Below are positions 26,613 to 36,133 of a stretch of 64,000 bases of DNA, piece after piece. The notes below the pieces were generated by a model. The model was not told where the DNA came from, searched no databases, and saw only the letters and a list, made by a program, of their open reading frames with translations. Positions within the stretch are counted from its first letter, which is position 1. Each line of letters begins with the position of its first letter. This stretch comes from Clostridia bacterium (GTDB lineage: Bacteria; Bacillota; Clostridia; Christensenellales; Aristaeellaceae), in the NCBI GenBank assembly GCA_017936765.1, contig JAGBEX010000014.1, positions 496,001-560,000 of the forward strand, given 5' to 3'. The position numbers were made by a program, and so were the translations under genes.

Positions 26613-27560
26613 ATGAAAAAAATGACGTTCAATCCTACTTTGTCTTCCAAAAAAACCAGGAAAATCAAACGGTTTATGCCGCTTTATCTAATGATGATTC
26701 CAGGTCTCACCTACTTGATCATCAACAATTATCTGCCCATGCCGGGCCTGATGATCGCGTTCAAGAAATTCAAGTACAACAAAGGCATTTGGGGAAGCCC
26801 ATGGGTTGGCCTCAAGAATTTCACCTTTTTAGTCAACAGTCAGGATCTGGCCTTGTTGCTTCGCAACACGATCTTGTACAATGTGGCCTTCATTGTGCTT
26901 GGTACACTCTTATCCATCACTGTCGCCATTCTGCTCAATGAACTACACAAGAAAAAGCTCCAACAGACCTTCCAAACCATTATCCTGATTCCCCATCTGA
27001 TGAGCTATGTTATCATCGCCTATATCGTCTATGCACTCTTCGGAGGCGAATACGGCATGATCAATGGTTCTATCCTGAAGCCCCTTGGATTGCAGCCAAT
27101 TTCCTGGTATACAGAAGAGCAGCATTGGCCTTACATTCTGACCATTGTCAATCTGTGGAAATCTTTTGGATACAGCAGCATTGTGTACTATGCCACCATC
27201 GTTGGCTTTGATGCCTCGTTGTATGAGGCTGCCTTGGTAGATGGTGCAAACAAGTTCCAGTGTATCTTCAAAATCACTTTGCCGTTGCTCAAGCACGTCA
27301 TCATCACCTTAACGCTTTTTTCCATCGGCCATATTTTCTATTCCGACTTTGGGCTGTTCTACCAAGTACCCATGAATTCTGGTATGCTCTACAACACGAC
27401 CAGTACCATTGACACCTATGTGTACAAAGGACTGATGGGTGACAGCAATTTGGGTCGCGCCTCAGCCGCAGGTTTCATCCAGTCTTTCGCCGGTTTCATC
27501 TGCGTACTTGCCGCCAACACCGTTGTCCGCAAGTTGGAAGCAGAAAGTGCGTTGTTCTGA
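26613..27560 (+). CDS. ABC sugar transporter permease (LplB/YtcP-partner type)
   Basis: A 315-residue membrane protein with six helices. YEAALVDGANKFQCIFKITL is the EAA loop that contacts the ATPase. The N-terminal PLYLMMIPGLTYLIINNYLP is typical of the LplB/YteP subgroup used for plant-polysaccharide oligomers. ATG 26613 (AGGA 8 bases ahead) or ATG 26622 are both possible starts. It forms the transporter with the next permease and the solute-binding protein at 29416. No ATPase gene is nearby, so a shared MsmK-type ATPase elsewhere is inferred. Confidence 0.9.
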   Translation: MKKMTFNPTLSSKKTRKIKRFMPLYLMMIPGLTYLIINNYLPMPGLMIAFKKFKYNKGIWGSPWVGLKNFTFLVNSQDLALLLRNTILYNVAFIVLGTLLSITVAILLNELHKKKLQQTFQTIILIPHLMSYVIIAYIVYALFGGEYGMINGSILKPLGLQPISWYTEEQHWPYILTIVNLWKSFGYSSIVYYATIVGFDASLYEAALVDGANKFQCIFKITLPLLKHVIITLTLFSIGHIFYSDFGLFYQVPMNSGMLYNTTSTIDTYVYKGLMGDSNLGRASAAGFIQSFAGFICVLAANTVVRKLEAESALF

Positions 27561-27574
27561 GGGGGGTATGACTT

Positions 27575-28456
27575 GTGCGAAGCAAAGGTCTTGAACGAAC
27601 TGCACTGATCGTGATGATCTTGCTCTCTCTGTTCTGCATCGTTCCGTTACTTCTGGTCGTCACCTCGTCCTTTACCTCGGAAAAAGCCCTGTATACCTAC
27701 GGCTACTCGCTTTTTCCCTCGGAGTTCAGCCTGGATGCATATCGCTATCTGTTAGCCTCTAAAGATCGGCTGTTTCGTTCTTACCTGCTTTCCTTCCTGG
27801 TTACAATCATCGGTACCGTAACCAGCGTGACCATTACGACACTTCTGGCTTACCCACTATCCAAGCGCGATTTGCCCGGCCGTAATTTCTTTTCCTTTGC
27901 CATTTTCTTCACCATGCTTTTCAACGGCGGTTTGATTCCAACCTACATGGTCTACTCACAGACGTTCCATATCAAGGATACGTTGTGGGCACTGATTGTT
28001 CCCGGCCTCCTCATGAGTGGTTTTTCGGTGATTCTTGTTCGCACATACCTGACCACCAATATTCCATTGGACATCCTGGACGCTGCTGAAATTGACGGTG
28101 CGTCACAATACCGCATTTTCTTCAGCATCGTTCTCCCGATGTCCCTGCCAATCCTTGCGACCATCGGCTTCATGACAGGATTAGCTTACTGGAACGACTG
28201 GCAAAACGGTTTGTACTATTTGGTCCGGCGCACCGATTTGTTCACCATTCAGAATTTGCTCAATCGCATTCAGTCTTCGGCCGATGCATTAAAAAACAGC
28301 ACTGCCAACGATATGTTTGCTCAAGGTATGGACATTCCCAGTGTAGGCGCACGCATGGCAATATCCGTGTTTGCCATTCTCCCCATGCTGGCCGTCTATC
28401 CGTTCTTCCAAAAGGGGTTCATTAAAGGAATTACAATTGGAGGTGTTAAGGGGTGA
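27575..28456 (+). CDS. ABC sugar transporter permease (LplC/YtcP type)
   Basis: A 293-residue six-helix membrane protein, the second permease of the pair. DAAEIDGASQYRIFFSIVLP is the EAA loop, and the C-terminal QKGFIKGITIGGVKG is the hallmark ending of the YtcP/LplC group. Start is GTG 27575 with GAGGGGGG ahead. Its stop overlaps the GTG start of the MBL-fold gene (GTGA). Confidence 0.91.
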   Translation: MRSKGLERTALIVMILLSLFCIVPLLLVVTSSFTSEKALYTYGYSLFPSEFSLDAYRYLLASKDRLFRSYLLSFLVTIIGTVTSVTITTLLAYPLSKRDLPGRNFFSFAIFFTMLFNGGLIPTYMVYSQTFHIKDTLWALIVPGLLMSGFSVILVRTYLTTNIPLDILDAAEIDGASQYRIFFSIVLPMSLPILATIGFMTGLAYWNDWQNGLYYLVRRTDLFTIQNLLNRIQSSADALKNSTANDMFAQGMDIPSVGARMAISVFAILPMLAVYPFFQKGFIKGITIGGVKG

Positions 28457-29346
28457 ACCTGGCTTTGAATCAGCAAGTCATACTCGATTCCTATTTCAGC
28501 TACCTGAAGGTAGCTGAGGGTGTATACCGCATCCTGGTGGATCGAAAATACTGCAATACCGAGCTGATCATCGGAAACGAATATGCCGCCGTGATCGACT
28601 GCGGCCTGGGCTTTGGCGATCTGCCTGCAGCAGTTCGAGCACTAACGGACAAGCCGCTTATTCTGTTCAATACCCACAGCCACATTGATCATATCGGTGG
28701 CAATGCACAATTTGGCATCCCAGTACACATGGGTTCAGAGGACATTGAAGCAGCAAAGCACGCTGAATATTCTTCCTTCCGTGAGCATCTGATGGAAAAC
28801 AGAATCCACAGCCTTGGACCGGACTCAGTTGTTGGGATGGATACGCATGAGTTTCTTCACCGTGGTCCGGGCGAAATGGTTCCCTGTGAAGATGGCGAGG
28901 TCTTCGATCTTGGCGGCCGTACATTGAAAGTGTTTGCTATTCCAGGTCACTCTCGTGGCGGACGTGCCTTCTATCTGGAAGAGGAAAAGATTCTCTATAC
29001 AGGCGATGCAGTATTTGCCTGCACCCTGTGCTTCGGGCCCGGTTCTTCCGGACGCAAAGCCTACATCGAAGGTCTAAAACGCCTGCAGCATCTACCCTTC
29101 ACAGACATTCTCAGCGGACACTACATTGAACCTTTCAATCACGCCTTCATCGATAAAGCCATTCACACAGCAGAGCTTGCCGATTTTGAAACCGGCATTC
29201 CTCTTCCCAATCCCATTGATTCTAATGCTCGCGTCTGTTTTCCAAAGGATACACCCCCAACGCCAGAAATCATTGAGCGCATCAGACAAGGTGATCACGG
29301 CCTGGACAATAAGGTGTGGGCCGTAGTGCTCAGCAGTCCGGAATGA
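28453..29346 (+). CDS. MBL-fold metallo-hydrolase
   Basis: A 297-residue metallo-beta-lactamase-fold enzyme. The metal motif is THSHIDHIGG; further ligands are in GHSRGG, YTGDAVF and LSGHY. It starts at GTG 28453 overlapping the permease stop. Its place between permease and solute-binding protein genes ties it to the sugar module; a lactonase or esterase-type hydrolysis of a sugar derivative is possible, but the family is too broad for a firm call. Confidence 0.82.
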   Translation: MNLALNQQVILDSYFSYLKVAEGVYRILVDRKYCNTELIIGNEYAAVIDCGLGFGDLPAAVRALTDKPLILFNTHSHIDHIGGNAQFGIPVHMGSEDIEAAKHAEYSSFREHLMENRIHSLGPDSVVGMDTHEFLHRGPGEMVPCEDGEVFDLGGRTLKVFAIPGHSRGGRAFYLEEEKILYTGDAVFACTLCFGPGSSGRKAYIEGLKRLQHLPFTDILSGHYIEPFNHAFIDKAIHTAELADFETGIPLPNPIDSNARVCFPKDTPPTPEIIERIRQGDHGLDNKVWAVVLSSPE

Positions 29347-29370
29347 TCTCCGGAATATCTACCGTAACAG

Positions 29371-29386
29371 TTTTCCCAAGGGAAAA
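29371..29386. other. Short palindrome before the solute-binding protein gene
   Basis: TTTTCCCAAGGGAAAA. Such stem-loops often mark RNA processing points that raise expression of the binding protein over the permeases; that role is inference. Confidence 0.35.
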
Positions 29387-29415
29387 TGTTATAAATTCAA
29401 AAGGAGGATCCCATC

Positions 29416-30876
29416 ATGAAAAAATGGCTCGCACTTCTTCTGACCCTAATGATGGTCTTTTCCATCGTGTCTGTGTCACAGGCCGATGAAAAAGTGACCG
29501 TCAGGATGAACACCTGCATCGTTTTCAGCGATTTACGCGATCGCGCGGACATTGAAGCCAAGCTGAACGATATGCTGTCCGAGAAAGGATACAATTTCAA
29601 CGTTGAAATTGTACCCTTCGACTATGGCAACTACGGCCAGTTAGTCAAAATCAGCTTGGCTGACGGCAGTGTTGACCTGTTCAATATGTTCGGAACCATG
29701 TCCCTTGCTGCTGGTGCTGACTCTGAAGCCATTGCCTGCCTGGATGACCTTCTTGCAGAGTACGGCAAAGAAACGCTTGAGGTCATCAACCCATACATCA
29801 GCACCGTAATGGTAGATGGTAAGGTGTACGGCACCCCTGCCGTAAAGACCATCAGCAAGCGCAACTGTTTCCGCTATAATAAGGATTGGGCTGATGCTGC
29901 CGGCTTTGTTGCAGAGAATGTGCATGACTATGACAGTCTGACACAAGAAATGCTGAAGGTCAAAGCCGCGTATCCTGACAAAGCCATGATTTCCACAGGA
30001 TTCGGCGGCAAATGGTTCTGGCCCAACATGGATACCCTCGGCAGTGACAACTACTACGCCTGCATCATCCTGGAAGATAACGCCACACCTACCGTAGTGA
30101 ACTACTACGAGACAGATCTGTTCAAGAAGGATCTGGAGATGGCGAAAGTCTGGGCTGAAAATGGCTTCTTCGTGAAGGATGCCATCAACGGCCAGAACGC
30201 AACGCAGGCATTGTTTGGCGAGGAAGTATCCTTCGGCACCTTCTCTGACGATGTGTCTCCCGAATTTGTGATGCTCTCCAGTAGCAACAGCTACAATTTT
30301 ACGCTTGGCTGCGTTACGCCCGAAAGCGATCCCTGGGCCACCACCACCATTGCAGCCGGCTTTACCTGGTGTATCTCTGAAAAGAGCCAGCACAAGGCCG
30401 AAGCCGCTCAGCTACTGAACCTGCTCTACTCCGATCCTGATGTAGCCAATCTGATCATCAACGGTATTGAAGGCAAGCACTACGTAATGCAGCCTGAAGG
30501 GAACTTTGTGTATCCCGAAGGCGTAACCATGACCAACGTCGGTTGGGCTTCACCTCCCGGTTTCATGCCCAACAGCTGGGCTGCTGCCCCTAATGCTCCT
30601 ACCCTGCCCTCCACATATGAACTATACAAGGAAAGCAATGAGACCTGCAAAAAGAGTCCTGCGTTCGGCTTTAGCTTCAACACCGTTGAAGTAGAAGACC
30701 AAATCTCCGGCTGCAATAACATTTGCGATAAGTACTTGGGAACCCTGATGCTCGGCATGGGCGATGACGCGATGGTGCAGCAGTTCTTGCAGGAGCTTAA
30801 AAACAACGGCGTAGACGATATCATCGAGGAAAAGCAAGCACAATTGGATGCCTGGCTGGCTGTGATGAACAAGTAA
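29416..30876 (+). CDS. Extracellular solute-binding protein of the sugar ABC transporter
   Basis: A 486-residue exported protein, signal peptide residues 1-23 (MKKWLALLLTLMMVFSIVSV). Large family-1-type binding protein with the DUF3502-like C-terminal part. Unlike most Gram-positive binding proteins it has no lipobox Cys at the cleavage site (SQADEKV), so how it stays at the cell surface is unclear. AAAGGAGG precedes ATG 29416. It is followed by a very strong hairpin. Confidence 0.88.
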   Translation: MKKWLALLLTLMMVFSIVSVSQADEKVTVRMNTCIVFSDLRDRADIEAKLNDMLSEKGYNFNVEIVPFDYGNYGQLVKISLADGSVDLFNMFGTMSLAAGADSEAIACLDDLLAEYGKETLEVINPYISTVMVDGKVYGTPAVKTISKRNCFRYNKDWADAAGFVAENVHDYDSLTQEMLKVKAAYPDKAMISTGFGGKWFWPNMDTLGSDNYYACIILEDNATPTVVNYYETDLFKKDLEMAKVWAENGFFVKDAINGQNATQALFGEEVSFGTFSDDVSPEFVMLSSSNSYNFTLGCVTPESDPWATTTIAAGFTWCISEKSQHKAEAAQLLNLLYSDPDVANLIINGIEGKHYVMQPEGNFVYPEGVTMTNVGWASPPGFMPNSWAAAPNAPTLPSTYELYKESNETCKKSPAFGFSFNTVEVEDQISGCNNICDKYLGTLMLGMGDDAMVQQFLQELKNNGVDDIIEEKQAQLDAWLAVMNK

Positions 30877-30910
30877 TCTATCTTGACCTAGATATTTGGA
30901 TCAACCAACA

Positions 30911-30942
30911 GAGCCTGTCGGGGGTTCTCCCCCGACAGGCTC
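30911..30942 (+). terminator. Strong hairpin after the solute-binding protein gene
   Basis: GAGCCTGTCGGGGG, loop TTCT, CCCCCGACAGGCTC: a perfect 14-bp stem without a T run. It may be a partial terminator or an mRNA stabiliser before the second esterase gene. Confidence 0.6.
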
Positions 30943-30976
30943 CGACTTCTATCAACAGAATGGAGGAGTGGAACGG

Positions 30977-32479
30977 ATGCTCAGACAAACAATCACAGAA
31001 AACGGCGCCGTTCGCGGTGTAGCCGCAGCAGATCCCAAGGTAACAGTCTTTAGGGGCATTCCTTTCGCGCAGCCGCCTGTAGGTGAATTGCGCTGGCGGG
31101 CTCCCCAACCTGCACAAAACTGGTCAGGTGTTCGGATGTGTGACAACTTTGGTCCCCCTTCCATGCAAGAAGAACCTAAAGATGAAAACGCATTCTACAC
31201 AAAAGAGTTTTATGTGGCACCCGATGTGCCTATGAGTGAAGACTGTCTATACCTGAATGTATGGACACCCGCCAAAAGTGCCGATGAGAAACTTCCTGTT
31301 ATGGTCTGGATATTTGGTGGAGGCATGAGCGTTGGCTATACCTCCGAGCCAGAATTCGATGGCACCAGGATTGCCCGTCGTGGCATTGTATTCGTATCCA
31401 TCAATTATCGTCTGAATTCCTTTGGTTTTCTCGCTCACCCCGATCTGACGCGCGAAGGCCGTTCACAGGGGGAATGCGGCACCAATTTTGGTCTGCTGGA
31501 TCAAAGTGCTGGACTACAATGGGTAAAGCGCAACATTCATAGCTTTGGCGGCGATCCTGACAAGGTGACACTATTTGGACAGTCCGCAGGCGGCCGCTGC
31601 GTTTGGATGCATATGACAGCACCTTCCGATCGTGGCTTGTTTCATCGCGCCATCCTCCAAAGCGCCGGAATGGGTGGCGGTATCACGCGCTATCCCAATC
31701 TGCTCGAAGCAGAGGAAAAAGGCGTTCGTTTTCTTCAGCATCTAGGTGTTTCATCCATCAATGAAGCCAGGATGCTCCCAGCAAAAGTTCTTCGAGACAA
31801 AACTCTGACCTTTACCGGGCATCGATGGGGACCCGTCATCGACGGAAACTATCTGCCTGAAGCTCCTCTAACTGCAGTCGCTTCCGGTCGCTCCCACAAT
31901 GTGGAACTGCTGATGGGCAGCACCCTGCGCGACCCGGATGGTTTTCGTATGGGCACAAATGCAGAAGAATTTAAAGCTCATGCGCAGAAGTTCTATGGAA
32001 AAGACTTCAGTACCTTTTGGGCTTTGTCCGGCATTCAGAACGCCGTCTCCTTGTTGCACTACTACGAATCGGCTGCTTTCAGCACGTTTGAAATAGGCAA
32101 TGCCTATGTGGCAAAAAAGTGGCTTGAGCATGGTCGGAAGCCGGTTTATCTTTATCGTTTCAATCCGGAGATTCCGGGAGATGACGCAGGTTCGTTCCAT
32201 TCTTCTGATTTGTGGTTTGTATTTGAAACGCTTGCCAACTGTTGGCGGCCGTTTGTTGGTAAGCACTATGATCTGGCACGAAGGATGTGCGACAGCTGGA
32301 CCAGCTTTGCTGCCACAGGCAATCCCAACGGTAAAAATGCGCAGCCCTATTGGCTCCCCTGTACCACGGAGAATCAACACGTGATGTATTTTGCAGACCA
32401 GGTGACATCTCTTGATGGTCCGCCGGATGAACTGATGAAATTTGAGCTTGCCCGTCTGGAGAGAGAAGCAGACGGCTGA
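30977..32479 (+). CDS. Type-B carboxylesterase (second of two)
   Basis: A 500-residue enzyme with the same layout as the first esterase: FRGIPFAQPPVGELRWRAPQ, SEDCLYLNVWTP, nucleophile Ser203 in GQSAGG, and His in GSFHSSDLWF. ATG 30977 follows GGAGGAG. The pair probably arose by duplication with later divergence and could handle different ester groups on the same substrate. Confidence 0.88.
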   Translation: MLRQTITENGAVRGVAAADPKVTVFRGIPFAQPPVGELRWRAPQPAQNWSGVRMCDNFGPPSMQEEPKDENAFYTKEFYVAPDVPMSEDCLYLNVWTPAKSADEKLPVMVWIFGGGMSVGYTSEPEFDGTRIARRGIVFVSINYRLNSFGFLAHPDLTREGRSQGECGTNFGLLDQSAGLQWVKRNIHSFGGDPDKVTLFGQSAGGRCVWMHMTAPSDRGLFHRAILQSAGMGGGITRYPNLLEAEEKGVRFLQHLGVSSINEARMLPAKVLRDKTLTFTGHRWGPVIDGNYLPEAPLTAVASGRSHNVELLMGSTLRDPDGFRMGTNAEEFKAHAQKFYGKDFSTFWALSGIQNAVSLLHYYESAAFSTFEIGNAYVAKKWLEHGRKPVYLYRFNPEIPGDDAGSFHSSDLWFVFETLANCWRPFVGKHYDLARRMCDSWTSFAATGNPNGKNAQPYWLPCTTENQHVMYFADQVTSLDGPPDELMKFELARLEREADG

Positions 32480-32490
32480 GGAGGCTGAGC

Positions 32491-33873
32491 ATGAGCAGAT
32501 TCTTTGTCCAGGACAAGCAATTCTATAAAACAACTGTCATTCTTGCTGCACCGGTAGTTCTCCAGAACATGATCACGATCATGGTAAATATGCTCGACAC
32601 GATCATGCTGGGTAAATACGGTGAAATCCAGCTTTCCGGTTCTTCATTGGCAAATAGTTTCGTAGGCATCTATCAGATTCTATGCATGGGCATCGGTGGC
32701 GGTGCCGCAGTGCTGACCGCACAATACTGGGGCTCAAACAATCAGGACGCAGTTCGCAAGATTACTGTACTGATGATTCGAATCAGTATGATCTTTGCAA
32801 TGATTTTCTTTCTCATGTCCATCTCCATTCCTGAAACAATTATGCATTGGTATACATCGGACCCGGTGGTGATCCAAGCTGGCGTGATATATCTTCGCAT
32901 TGTTTCGCCAACGTTCATTCTGGCAGGTCTGTCACAGACACTGATCATCGTGCTTCGTTCGGTTCGTGAGGTCAAACTGCCGTTGATCATTTCAATCGTT
33001 TCTTTCTTTACAAATCTTTTTTTCAACTGGGTGCTCATTTTCGGCAAGCTCGGTCTCCCTGAGCTGCAGATTCGCGGTGCTGCCTGGGCCACAGTTATTG
33101 CACGTGCCATCGAAACAGTCATCTTGCTCTATTATTTATTCTGCAAGGACAAAAAGATAGGGCTTCGGGTACATCATCTGACGGAGCCATGCAGAGAATA
33201 TCTTTCCCGATATGTCCATTACAGTGCACCGGTAATTCTGTCTGACTTTCTGTTAGGTTTGGGCAACTCCATGGTTTCCATGATCATCGGTCATATGAGT
33301 GCTTCTTTTGTGGCCGCTAACTCCATCGTTTCCATGACAGTTCGTCTCTCCACGGTTATGAACCAAGGGTTTGCCAATTCAGGCAGTATCATGACCGGCA
33401 ATACGCTTGGCGAGGGGGACGCAGAAAAGGCCCACCAGCAGGGATTTACCTTTCTGTGGTTGAGTGTACTACTGGGGCTCTTTGCCAGCGGGCTCATTTT
33501 GCTCTTGTCCCCTACCATCATTGGGGCCTATAATATCACTGAAGAGACTCGCGAGATTGCTTTCCGCCTCATGGAATCCGTAGCAATTATGGTAGTGTTC
33601 CAAGGAACACAATCCATGCTGACTAAGGGCGTACTTCGAGGTGGTGGAGACACTCAATTCCTTGTTGCTGCGGACATTTCCTTCATGTGGCTGCTATCTA
33701 TCCCTCTGGGGTATCTGTCAGCCTTTGTGTGGCATATGAGTCCTTTCTGGATCTACCTGTTTATGAAGATCGACTACATCGTCAAAACCATCTGGTGCAC
33801 ATTTCGACTTCGAGGAAACAAATGGATCAAAAAACTGGCACTCGCCGAACCTTTGCAGGCAAAGGACACCTGA
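32491..33873 (+). CDS. MATE-family efflux protein
   Basis: A 460-residue transporter with twelve predicted helices in two homologous halves. The first half shows AAPVVLQNMITIMVNMLDTI and GGGAAVLTAQYWG, both typical of MATE cation antiporters. GAGGAGG precedes ATG 32491, 11 bases after the esterase stop, so it belongs to the same operon. It could export a product of the module; no substrate can be read from sequence. A terminator follows. Confidence 0.9.
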   Translation: MSRFFVQDKQFYKTTVILAAPVVLQNMITIMVNMLDTIMLGKYGEIQLSGSSLANSFVGIYQILCMGIGGGAAVLTAQYWGSNNQDAVRKITVLMIRISMIFAMIFFLMSISIPETIMHWYTSDPVVIQAGVIYLRIVSPTFILAGLSQTLIIVLRSVREVKLPLIISIVSFFTNLFFNWVLIFGKLGLPELQIRGAAWATVIARAIETVILLYYLFCKDKKIGLRVHHLTEPCREYLSRYVHYSAPVILSDFLLGLGNSMVSMIIGHMSASFVAANSIVSMTVRLSTVMNQGFANSGSIMTGNTLGEGDAEKAHQQGFTFLWLSVLLGLFASGLILLLSPTIIGAYNITEETREIAFRLMESVAIMVVFQGTQSMLTKGVLRGGGDTQFLVAADISFMWLLSIPLGYLSAFVWHMSPFWIYLFMKIDYIVKTIWCTFRLRGNKWIKKLALAEPLQAKDT

Positions 33874-33952
33874 CAGACGTGAAATTAACAGATACTGTCA
33901 CCGCACAGAAAACTGCACAAAGTTCGCCGCTCCATAAATTTCAAAGAACACG

Positions 33953-34014
33953 AAAGCCCTCCTACACTGGATGCATCCGTAAACGCGGAAAAATCTAATA
34001 TAGGAGGGCTTTTT
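33953..34014 (+). terminator. Terminator of the sugar-module operon
   Basis: AAAGCCCTCCTA (33953-33964) pairs with TAGGAGGGCTTT (34001-34012), followed by TTTA; the loop is 36 bases. Confidence 0.7.
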
Positions 34015-34339
34015 ATCTGTTTGATTGCACTGTCACGATCTCAGAAGCTGCTGCACATTCCGCATATCTATCCAGAAATGGTTTGAATGGACAAAAGTCA
34101 TCCTCGAAACTGCTGGAACAACTTTCCATGCCGGCGCGGATGCATACTTATTCGGTTGCTCTTCGATTGCATGTAACCCTTTCTTTTGGACTTTCGCAAG
34201 CACCATTCTCAGCAACATTTTTGTCCTGTATACGAAACCTATTGTTTATGTTTTCATTGTGATTGTTCATTTCTTGATTGGTGCATATTCATCCAATGAT
34301 GCTCGTTCAGCCGTGGGAATATCGTTCCGGCGTAGATAT
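34015..34339. other. Intergenic stretch without a supported gene
   Basis: No frame here has a start with a ribosome site and family-like sequence. It is AT-rich compared with the sequence before it and separates the sugar module from the defence-type cluster. Confidence 0.5.
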
Positions 34340-34927
34340 TTATTCCGGACAGCTCAATGCTTCCACGAACAGCAGGTCAACATCCATCTCCCATTGATCG
34401 CCACCAAACTCGTCCGGAAACTGGGTTTGCATATATTCCTTCTTCCACTTCAGCTTCTCAATGAAAGGCTCAATAGCATATCCGGAATACTTCCTGGCAC
34501 CGATCAGGATGGTAACAATGTCGAAGCCCCATACCCGCTCGTCCCAACCCGCATATTTGTCCAGGGAAAACTCAGTAGATGCGTTCTCTTTCTCGTTGAT
34601 CTTCACGCCGTAGGCAATCAGCAGGCAGTCATCTTTCAGAAAATGATTGCTGTAAAGGCTGGGGATATACACCAGATCGGTTATGCCCTTGGTGGACATA
34701 TATCCGCGCCGTTTGTAATATCGGCCGTACATATACCACTCCGGCAAATCCTCCGGTTTGATCTTCGTTCTATATGCGCCAGAAAACAGGGTGCCGTCGT
34801 CATTCTGAACGTACCGATGATGCCCGTTGATGTACTTGATGTCCTCAAGCGTATATAAGTTATTTTTGAATCTGTTTTTCAAATGGATCGCCTCGTAATA
34901 AGTCCTTGAACTGTTATCTAAACTCAT
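34340..34927 (-). CDS. Uncharacterised protein, last gene of the defence-type cluster
   Basis: A 195-residue soluble protein rich in Tyr, Asp and Lys, not recognised. Start at ATG 34927 overlaps the end of the DUF4209-like gene by 14 bases, so it is probably translationally coupled and works with it. It has no membrane helix or signal peptide. Segments such as EDLPEWYMYGRYYKRRGYMS and GARKYSGYAIEPFIEKLKWK are notable but give no family. Confidence 0.6.
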   Translation of the reverse strand: MSLDNSSRTYYEAIHLKNRFKNNLYTLEDIKYINGHHRYVQNDDGTLFSGAYRTKIKPEDLPEWYMYGRYYKRRGYMSTKGITDLVYIPSLYSNHFLKDDCLLIAYGVKINEKENASTEFSLDKYAGWDERVWGFDIVTILIGARKYSGYAIEPFIEKLKWKKEYMQTQFPDEFGGDQWEMDVDLLFVEALSCPE

Positions 34928-35963
34928 ACCCCATAATAACGTCATTTGCACCAATATCCCAGATCATCTGTACCATCACGCCAACGAAGCCTAGTGACAA
35001 ATAATCAAAGGTTGTGCTAATTCCATGCGCAATGTTGTTCCGTAAGTTCAGCATTTTCTTATCAAACATATAGTCTAAGATTTGAAGATACTCTGGCCTA
35101 ATACATGATCTGGCATATGCAGATTTCAAAATGGCACCAAGCGTATTATGATTACTATCCCGCCCACAAAGCATCTCTTTCATTGAGCGATCATTAGAAA
35201 AAGCATCATACTTAACACCCATATTCCAGATCCTTTCCATGGCGCGCTTTCTATCCCCTTCCATAACACCATGTCCTACTTTTTTCATGCATAGGAATCT
35301 CCGATATAAGATATCCTCATCAGGATCAAGACTTTTCCCCACCATGCCATTCAACCACTGTGCTATCACCGTATTCTCCAAATATATCAGAAGACTATGT
35401 TCTATCAGAGATGGTAAGATAAACGAGGCAGCACAAGCATGGGGCTGTCGATGACCACCGCCTGTCGGAAGATTCAACTTCTTTCCCTCGTATTCCACCG
35501 CAGAATACACAAGGTCAGCTTCATCCTTCCTTCGTATCTGCACTGGGTGAGGAATGCGGAACAAGACCCTTATGTACTCTGCTATAGCTGTATCAAACAG
35601 CTCATTATAATCGATCACAAACGGAAATGCTTCAATTGTTGGAAAAATATTGGCCTTTGCCAGTTGGTTATGATAATTCACAAAGATGTTGCCAAGGTAC
35701 AGTTGAAAATCTTCATAAAGCATTTTTTGCTTATCAAACTCAACTTTGGCCTCCTCTGACGCAAAGGTTCCAAAGGGTTCTGGAAATATGGCGTTTTCAA
35801 GATCATATTCATAGATAGCTTTAAACTCAGAGAAAATCTGACACTTCACATACCGTTGCGCTTCATGATCTGCTCTTGTTTTGAAAAGTGCATCTATCTT
35901 CTTTTCCACATAGGCAATCGCCGGAGCCGGGTTGTTCAGGAAAATACTTCCATGGGGATTCAT
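34914..35963 (-). CDS. DUF4209/HEPN-like protein
   Basis: A 349-residue protein, start ATG 35963 (AGGA 7 bases ahead; an adjacent ATG at 35966 is equally possible). The C-terminal third contains LNLRNNIAHGI, an R-x4-H motif as in HEPN RNases and DUF4209 proteins, which are often coded in abortive-infection loci. The N-terminal part is helical and unassigned. Its coupling to the next gene and the neighbouring AbiH suggest a phage-defence role; this is inference from family and context. Confidence 0.62.
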   Translation of the reverse strand: MNPHGSIFLNNPAPAIAYVEKKIDALFKTRADHEAQRYVKCQIFSEFKAIYEYDLENAIFPEPFGTFASEEAKVEFDKQKMLYEDFQLYLGNIFVNYHNQLAKANIFPTIEAFPFVIDYNELFDTAIAEYIRVLFRIPHPVQIRRKDEADLVYSAVEYEGKKLNLPTGGGHRQPHACAASFILPSLIEHSLLIYLENTVIAQWLNGMVGKSLDPDEDILYRRFLCMKKVGHGVMEGDRKRAMERIWNMGVKYDAFSNDRSMKEMLCGRDSNHNTLGAILKSAYARSCIRPEYLQILDYMFDKKMLNLRNNIAHGISTTFDYLSLGFVGVMVQMIWDIGANDVIMGYEFR

Positions 35964-36133
35964 CATGAATTCCTTTTTATAGAACATTAACACTACACCC
36001 ATCTTTCAAGCCAAGAGTGCACTTATCACACCATTCTTATGCATAAATCAATTCGGAAGAAATACGGAAGTTCGCTGAAAAGGTAACGGATTATGTGCAC
36101 ATCTTCAATAAAATATTATAGAAATTGTGCAAT

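Noticed and set aside
34025..34858. Plus-strand frame of about 277 codons in the 34-kb region
   Set aside because: It overlaps the minus-strand gene that is coupled to the DUF4209-like gene, and lacks a ribosome site.
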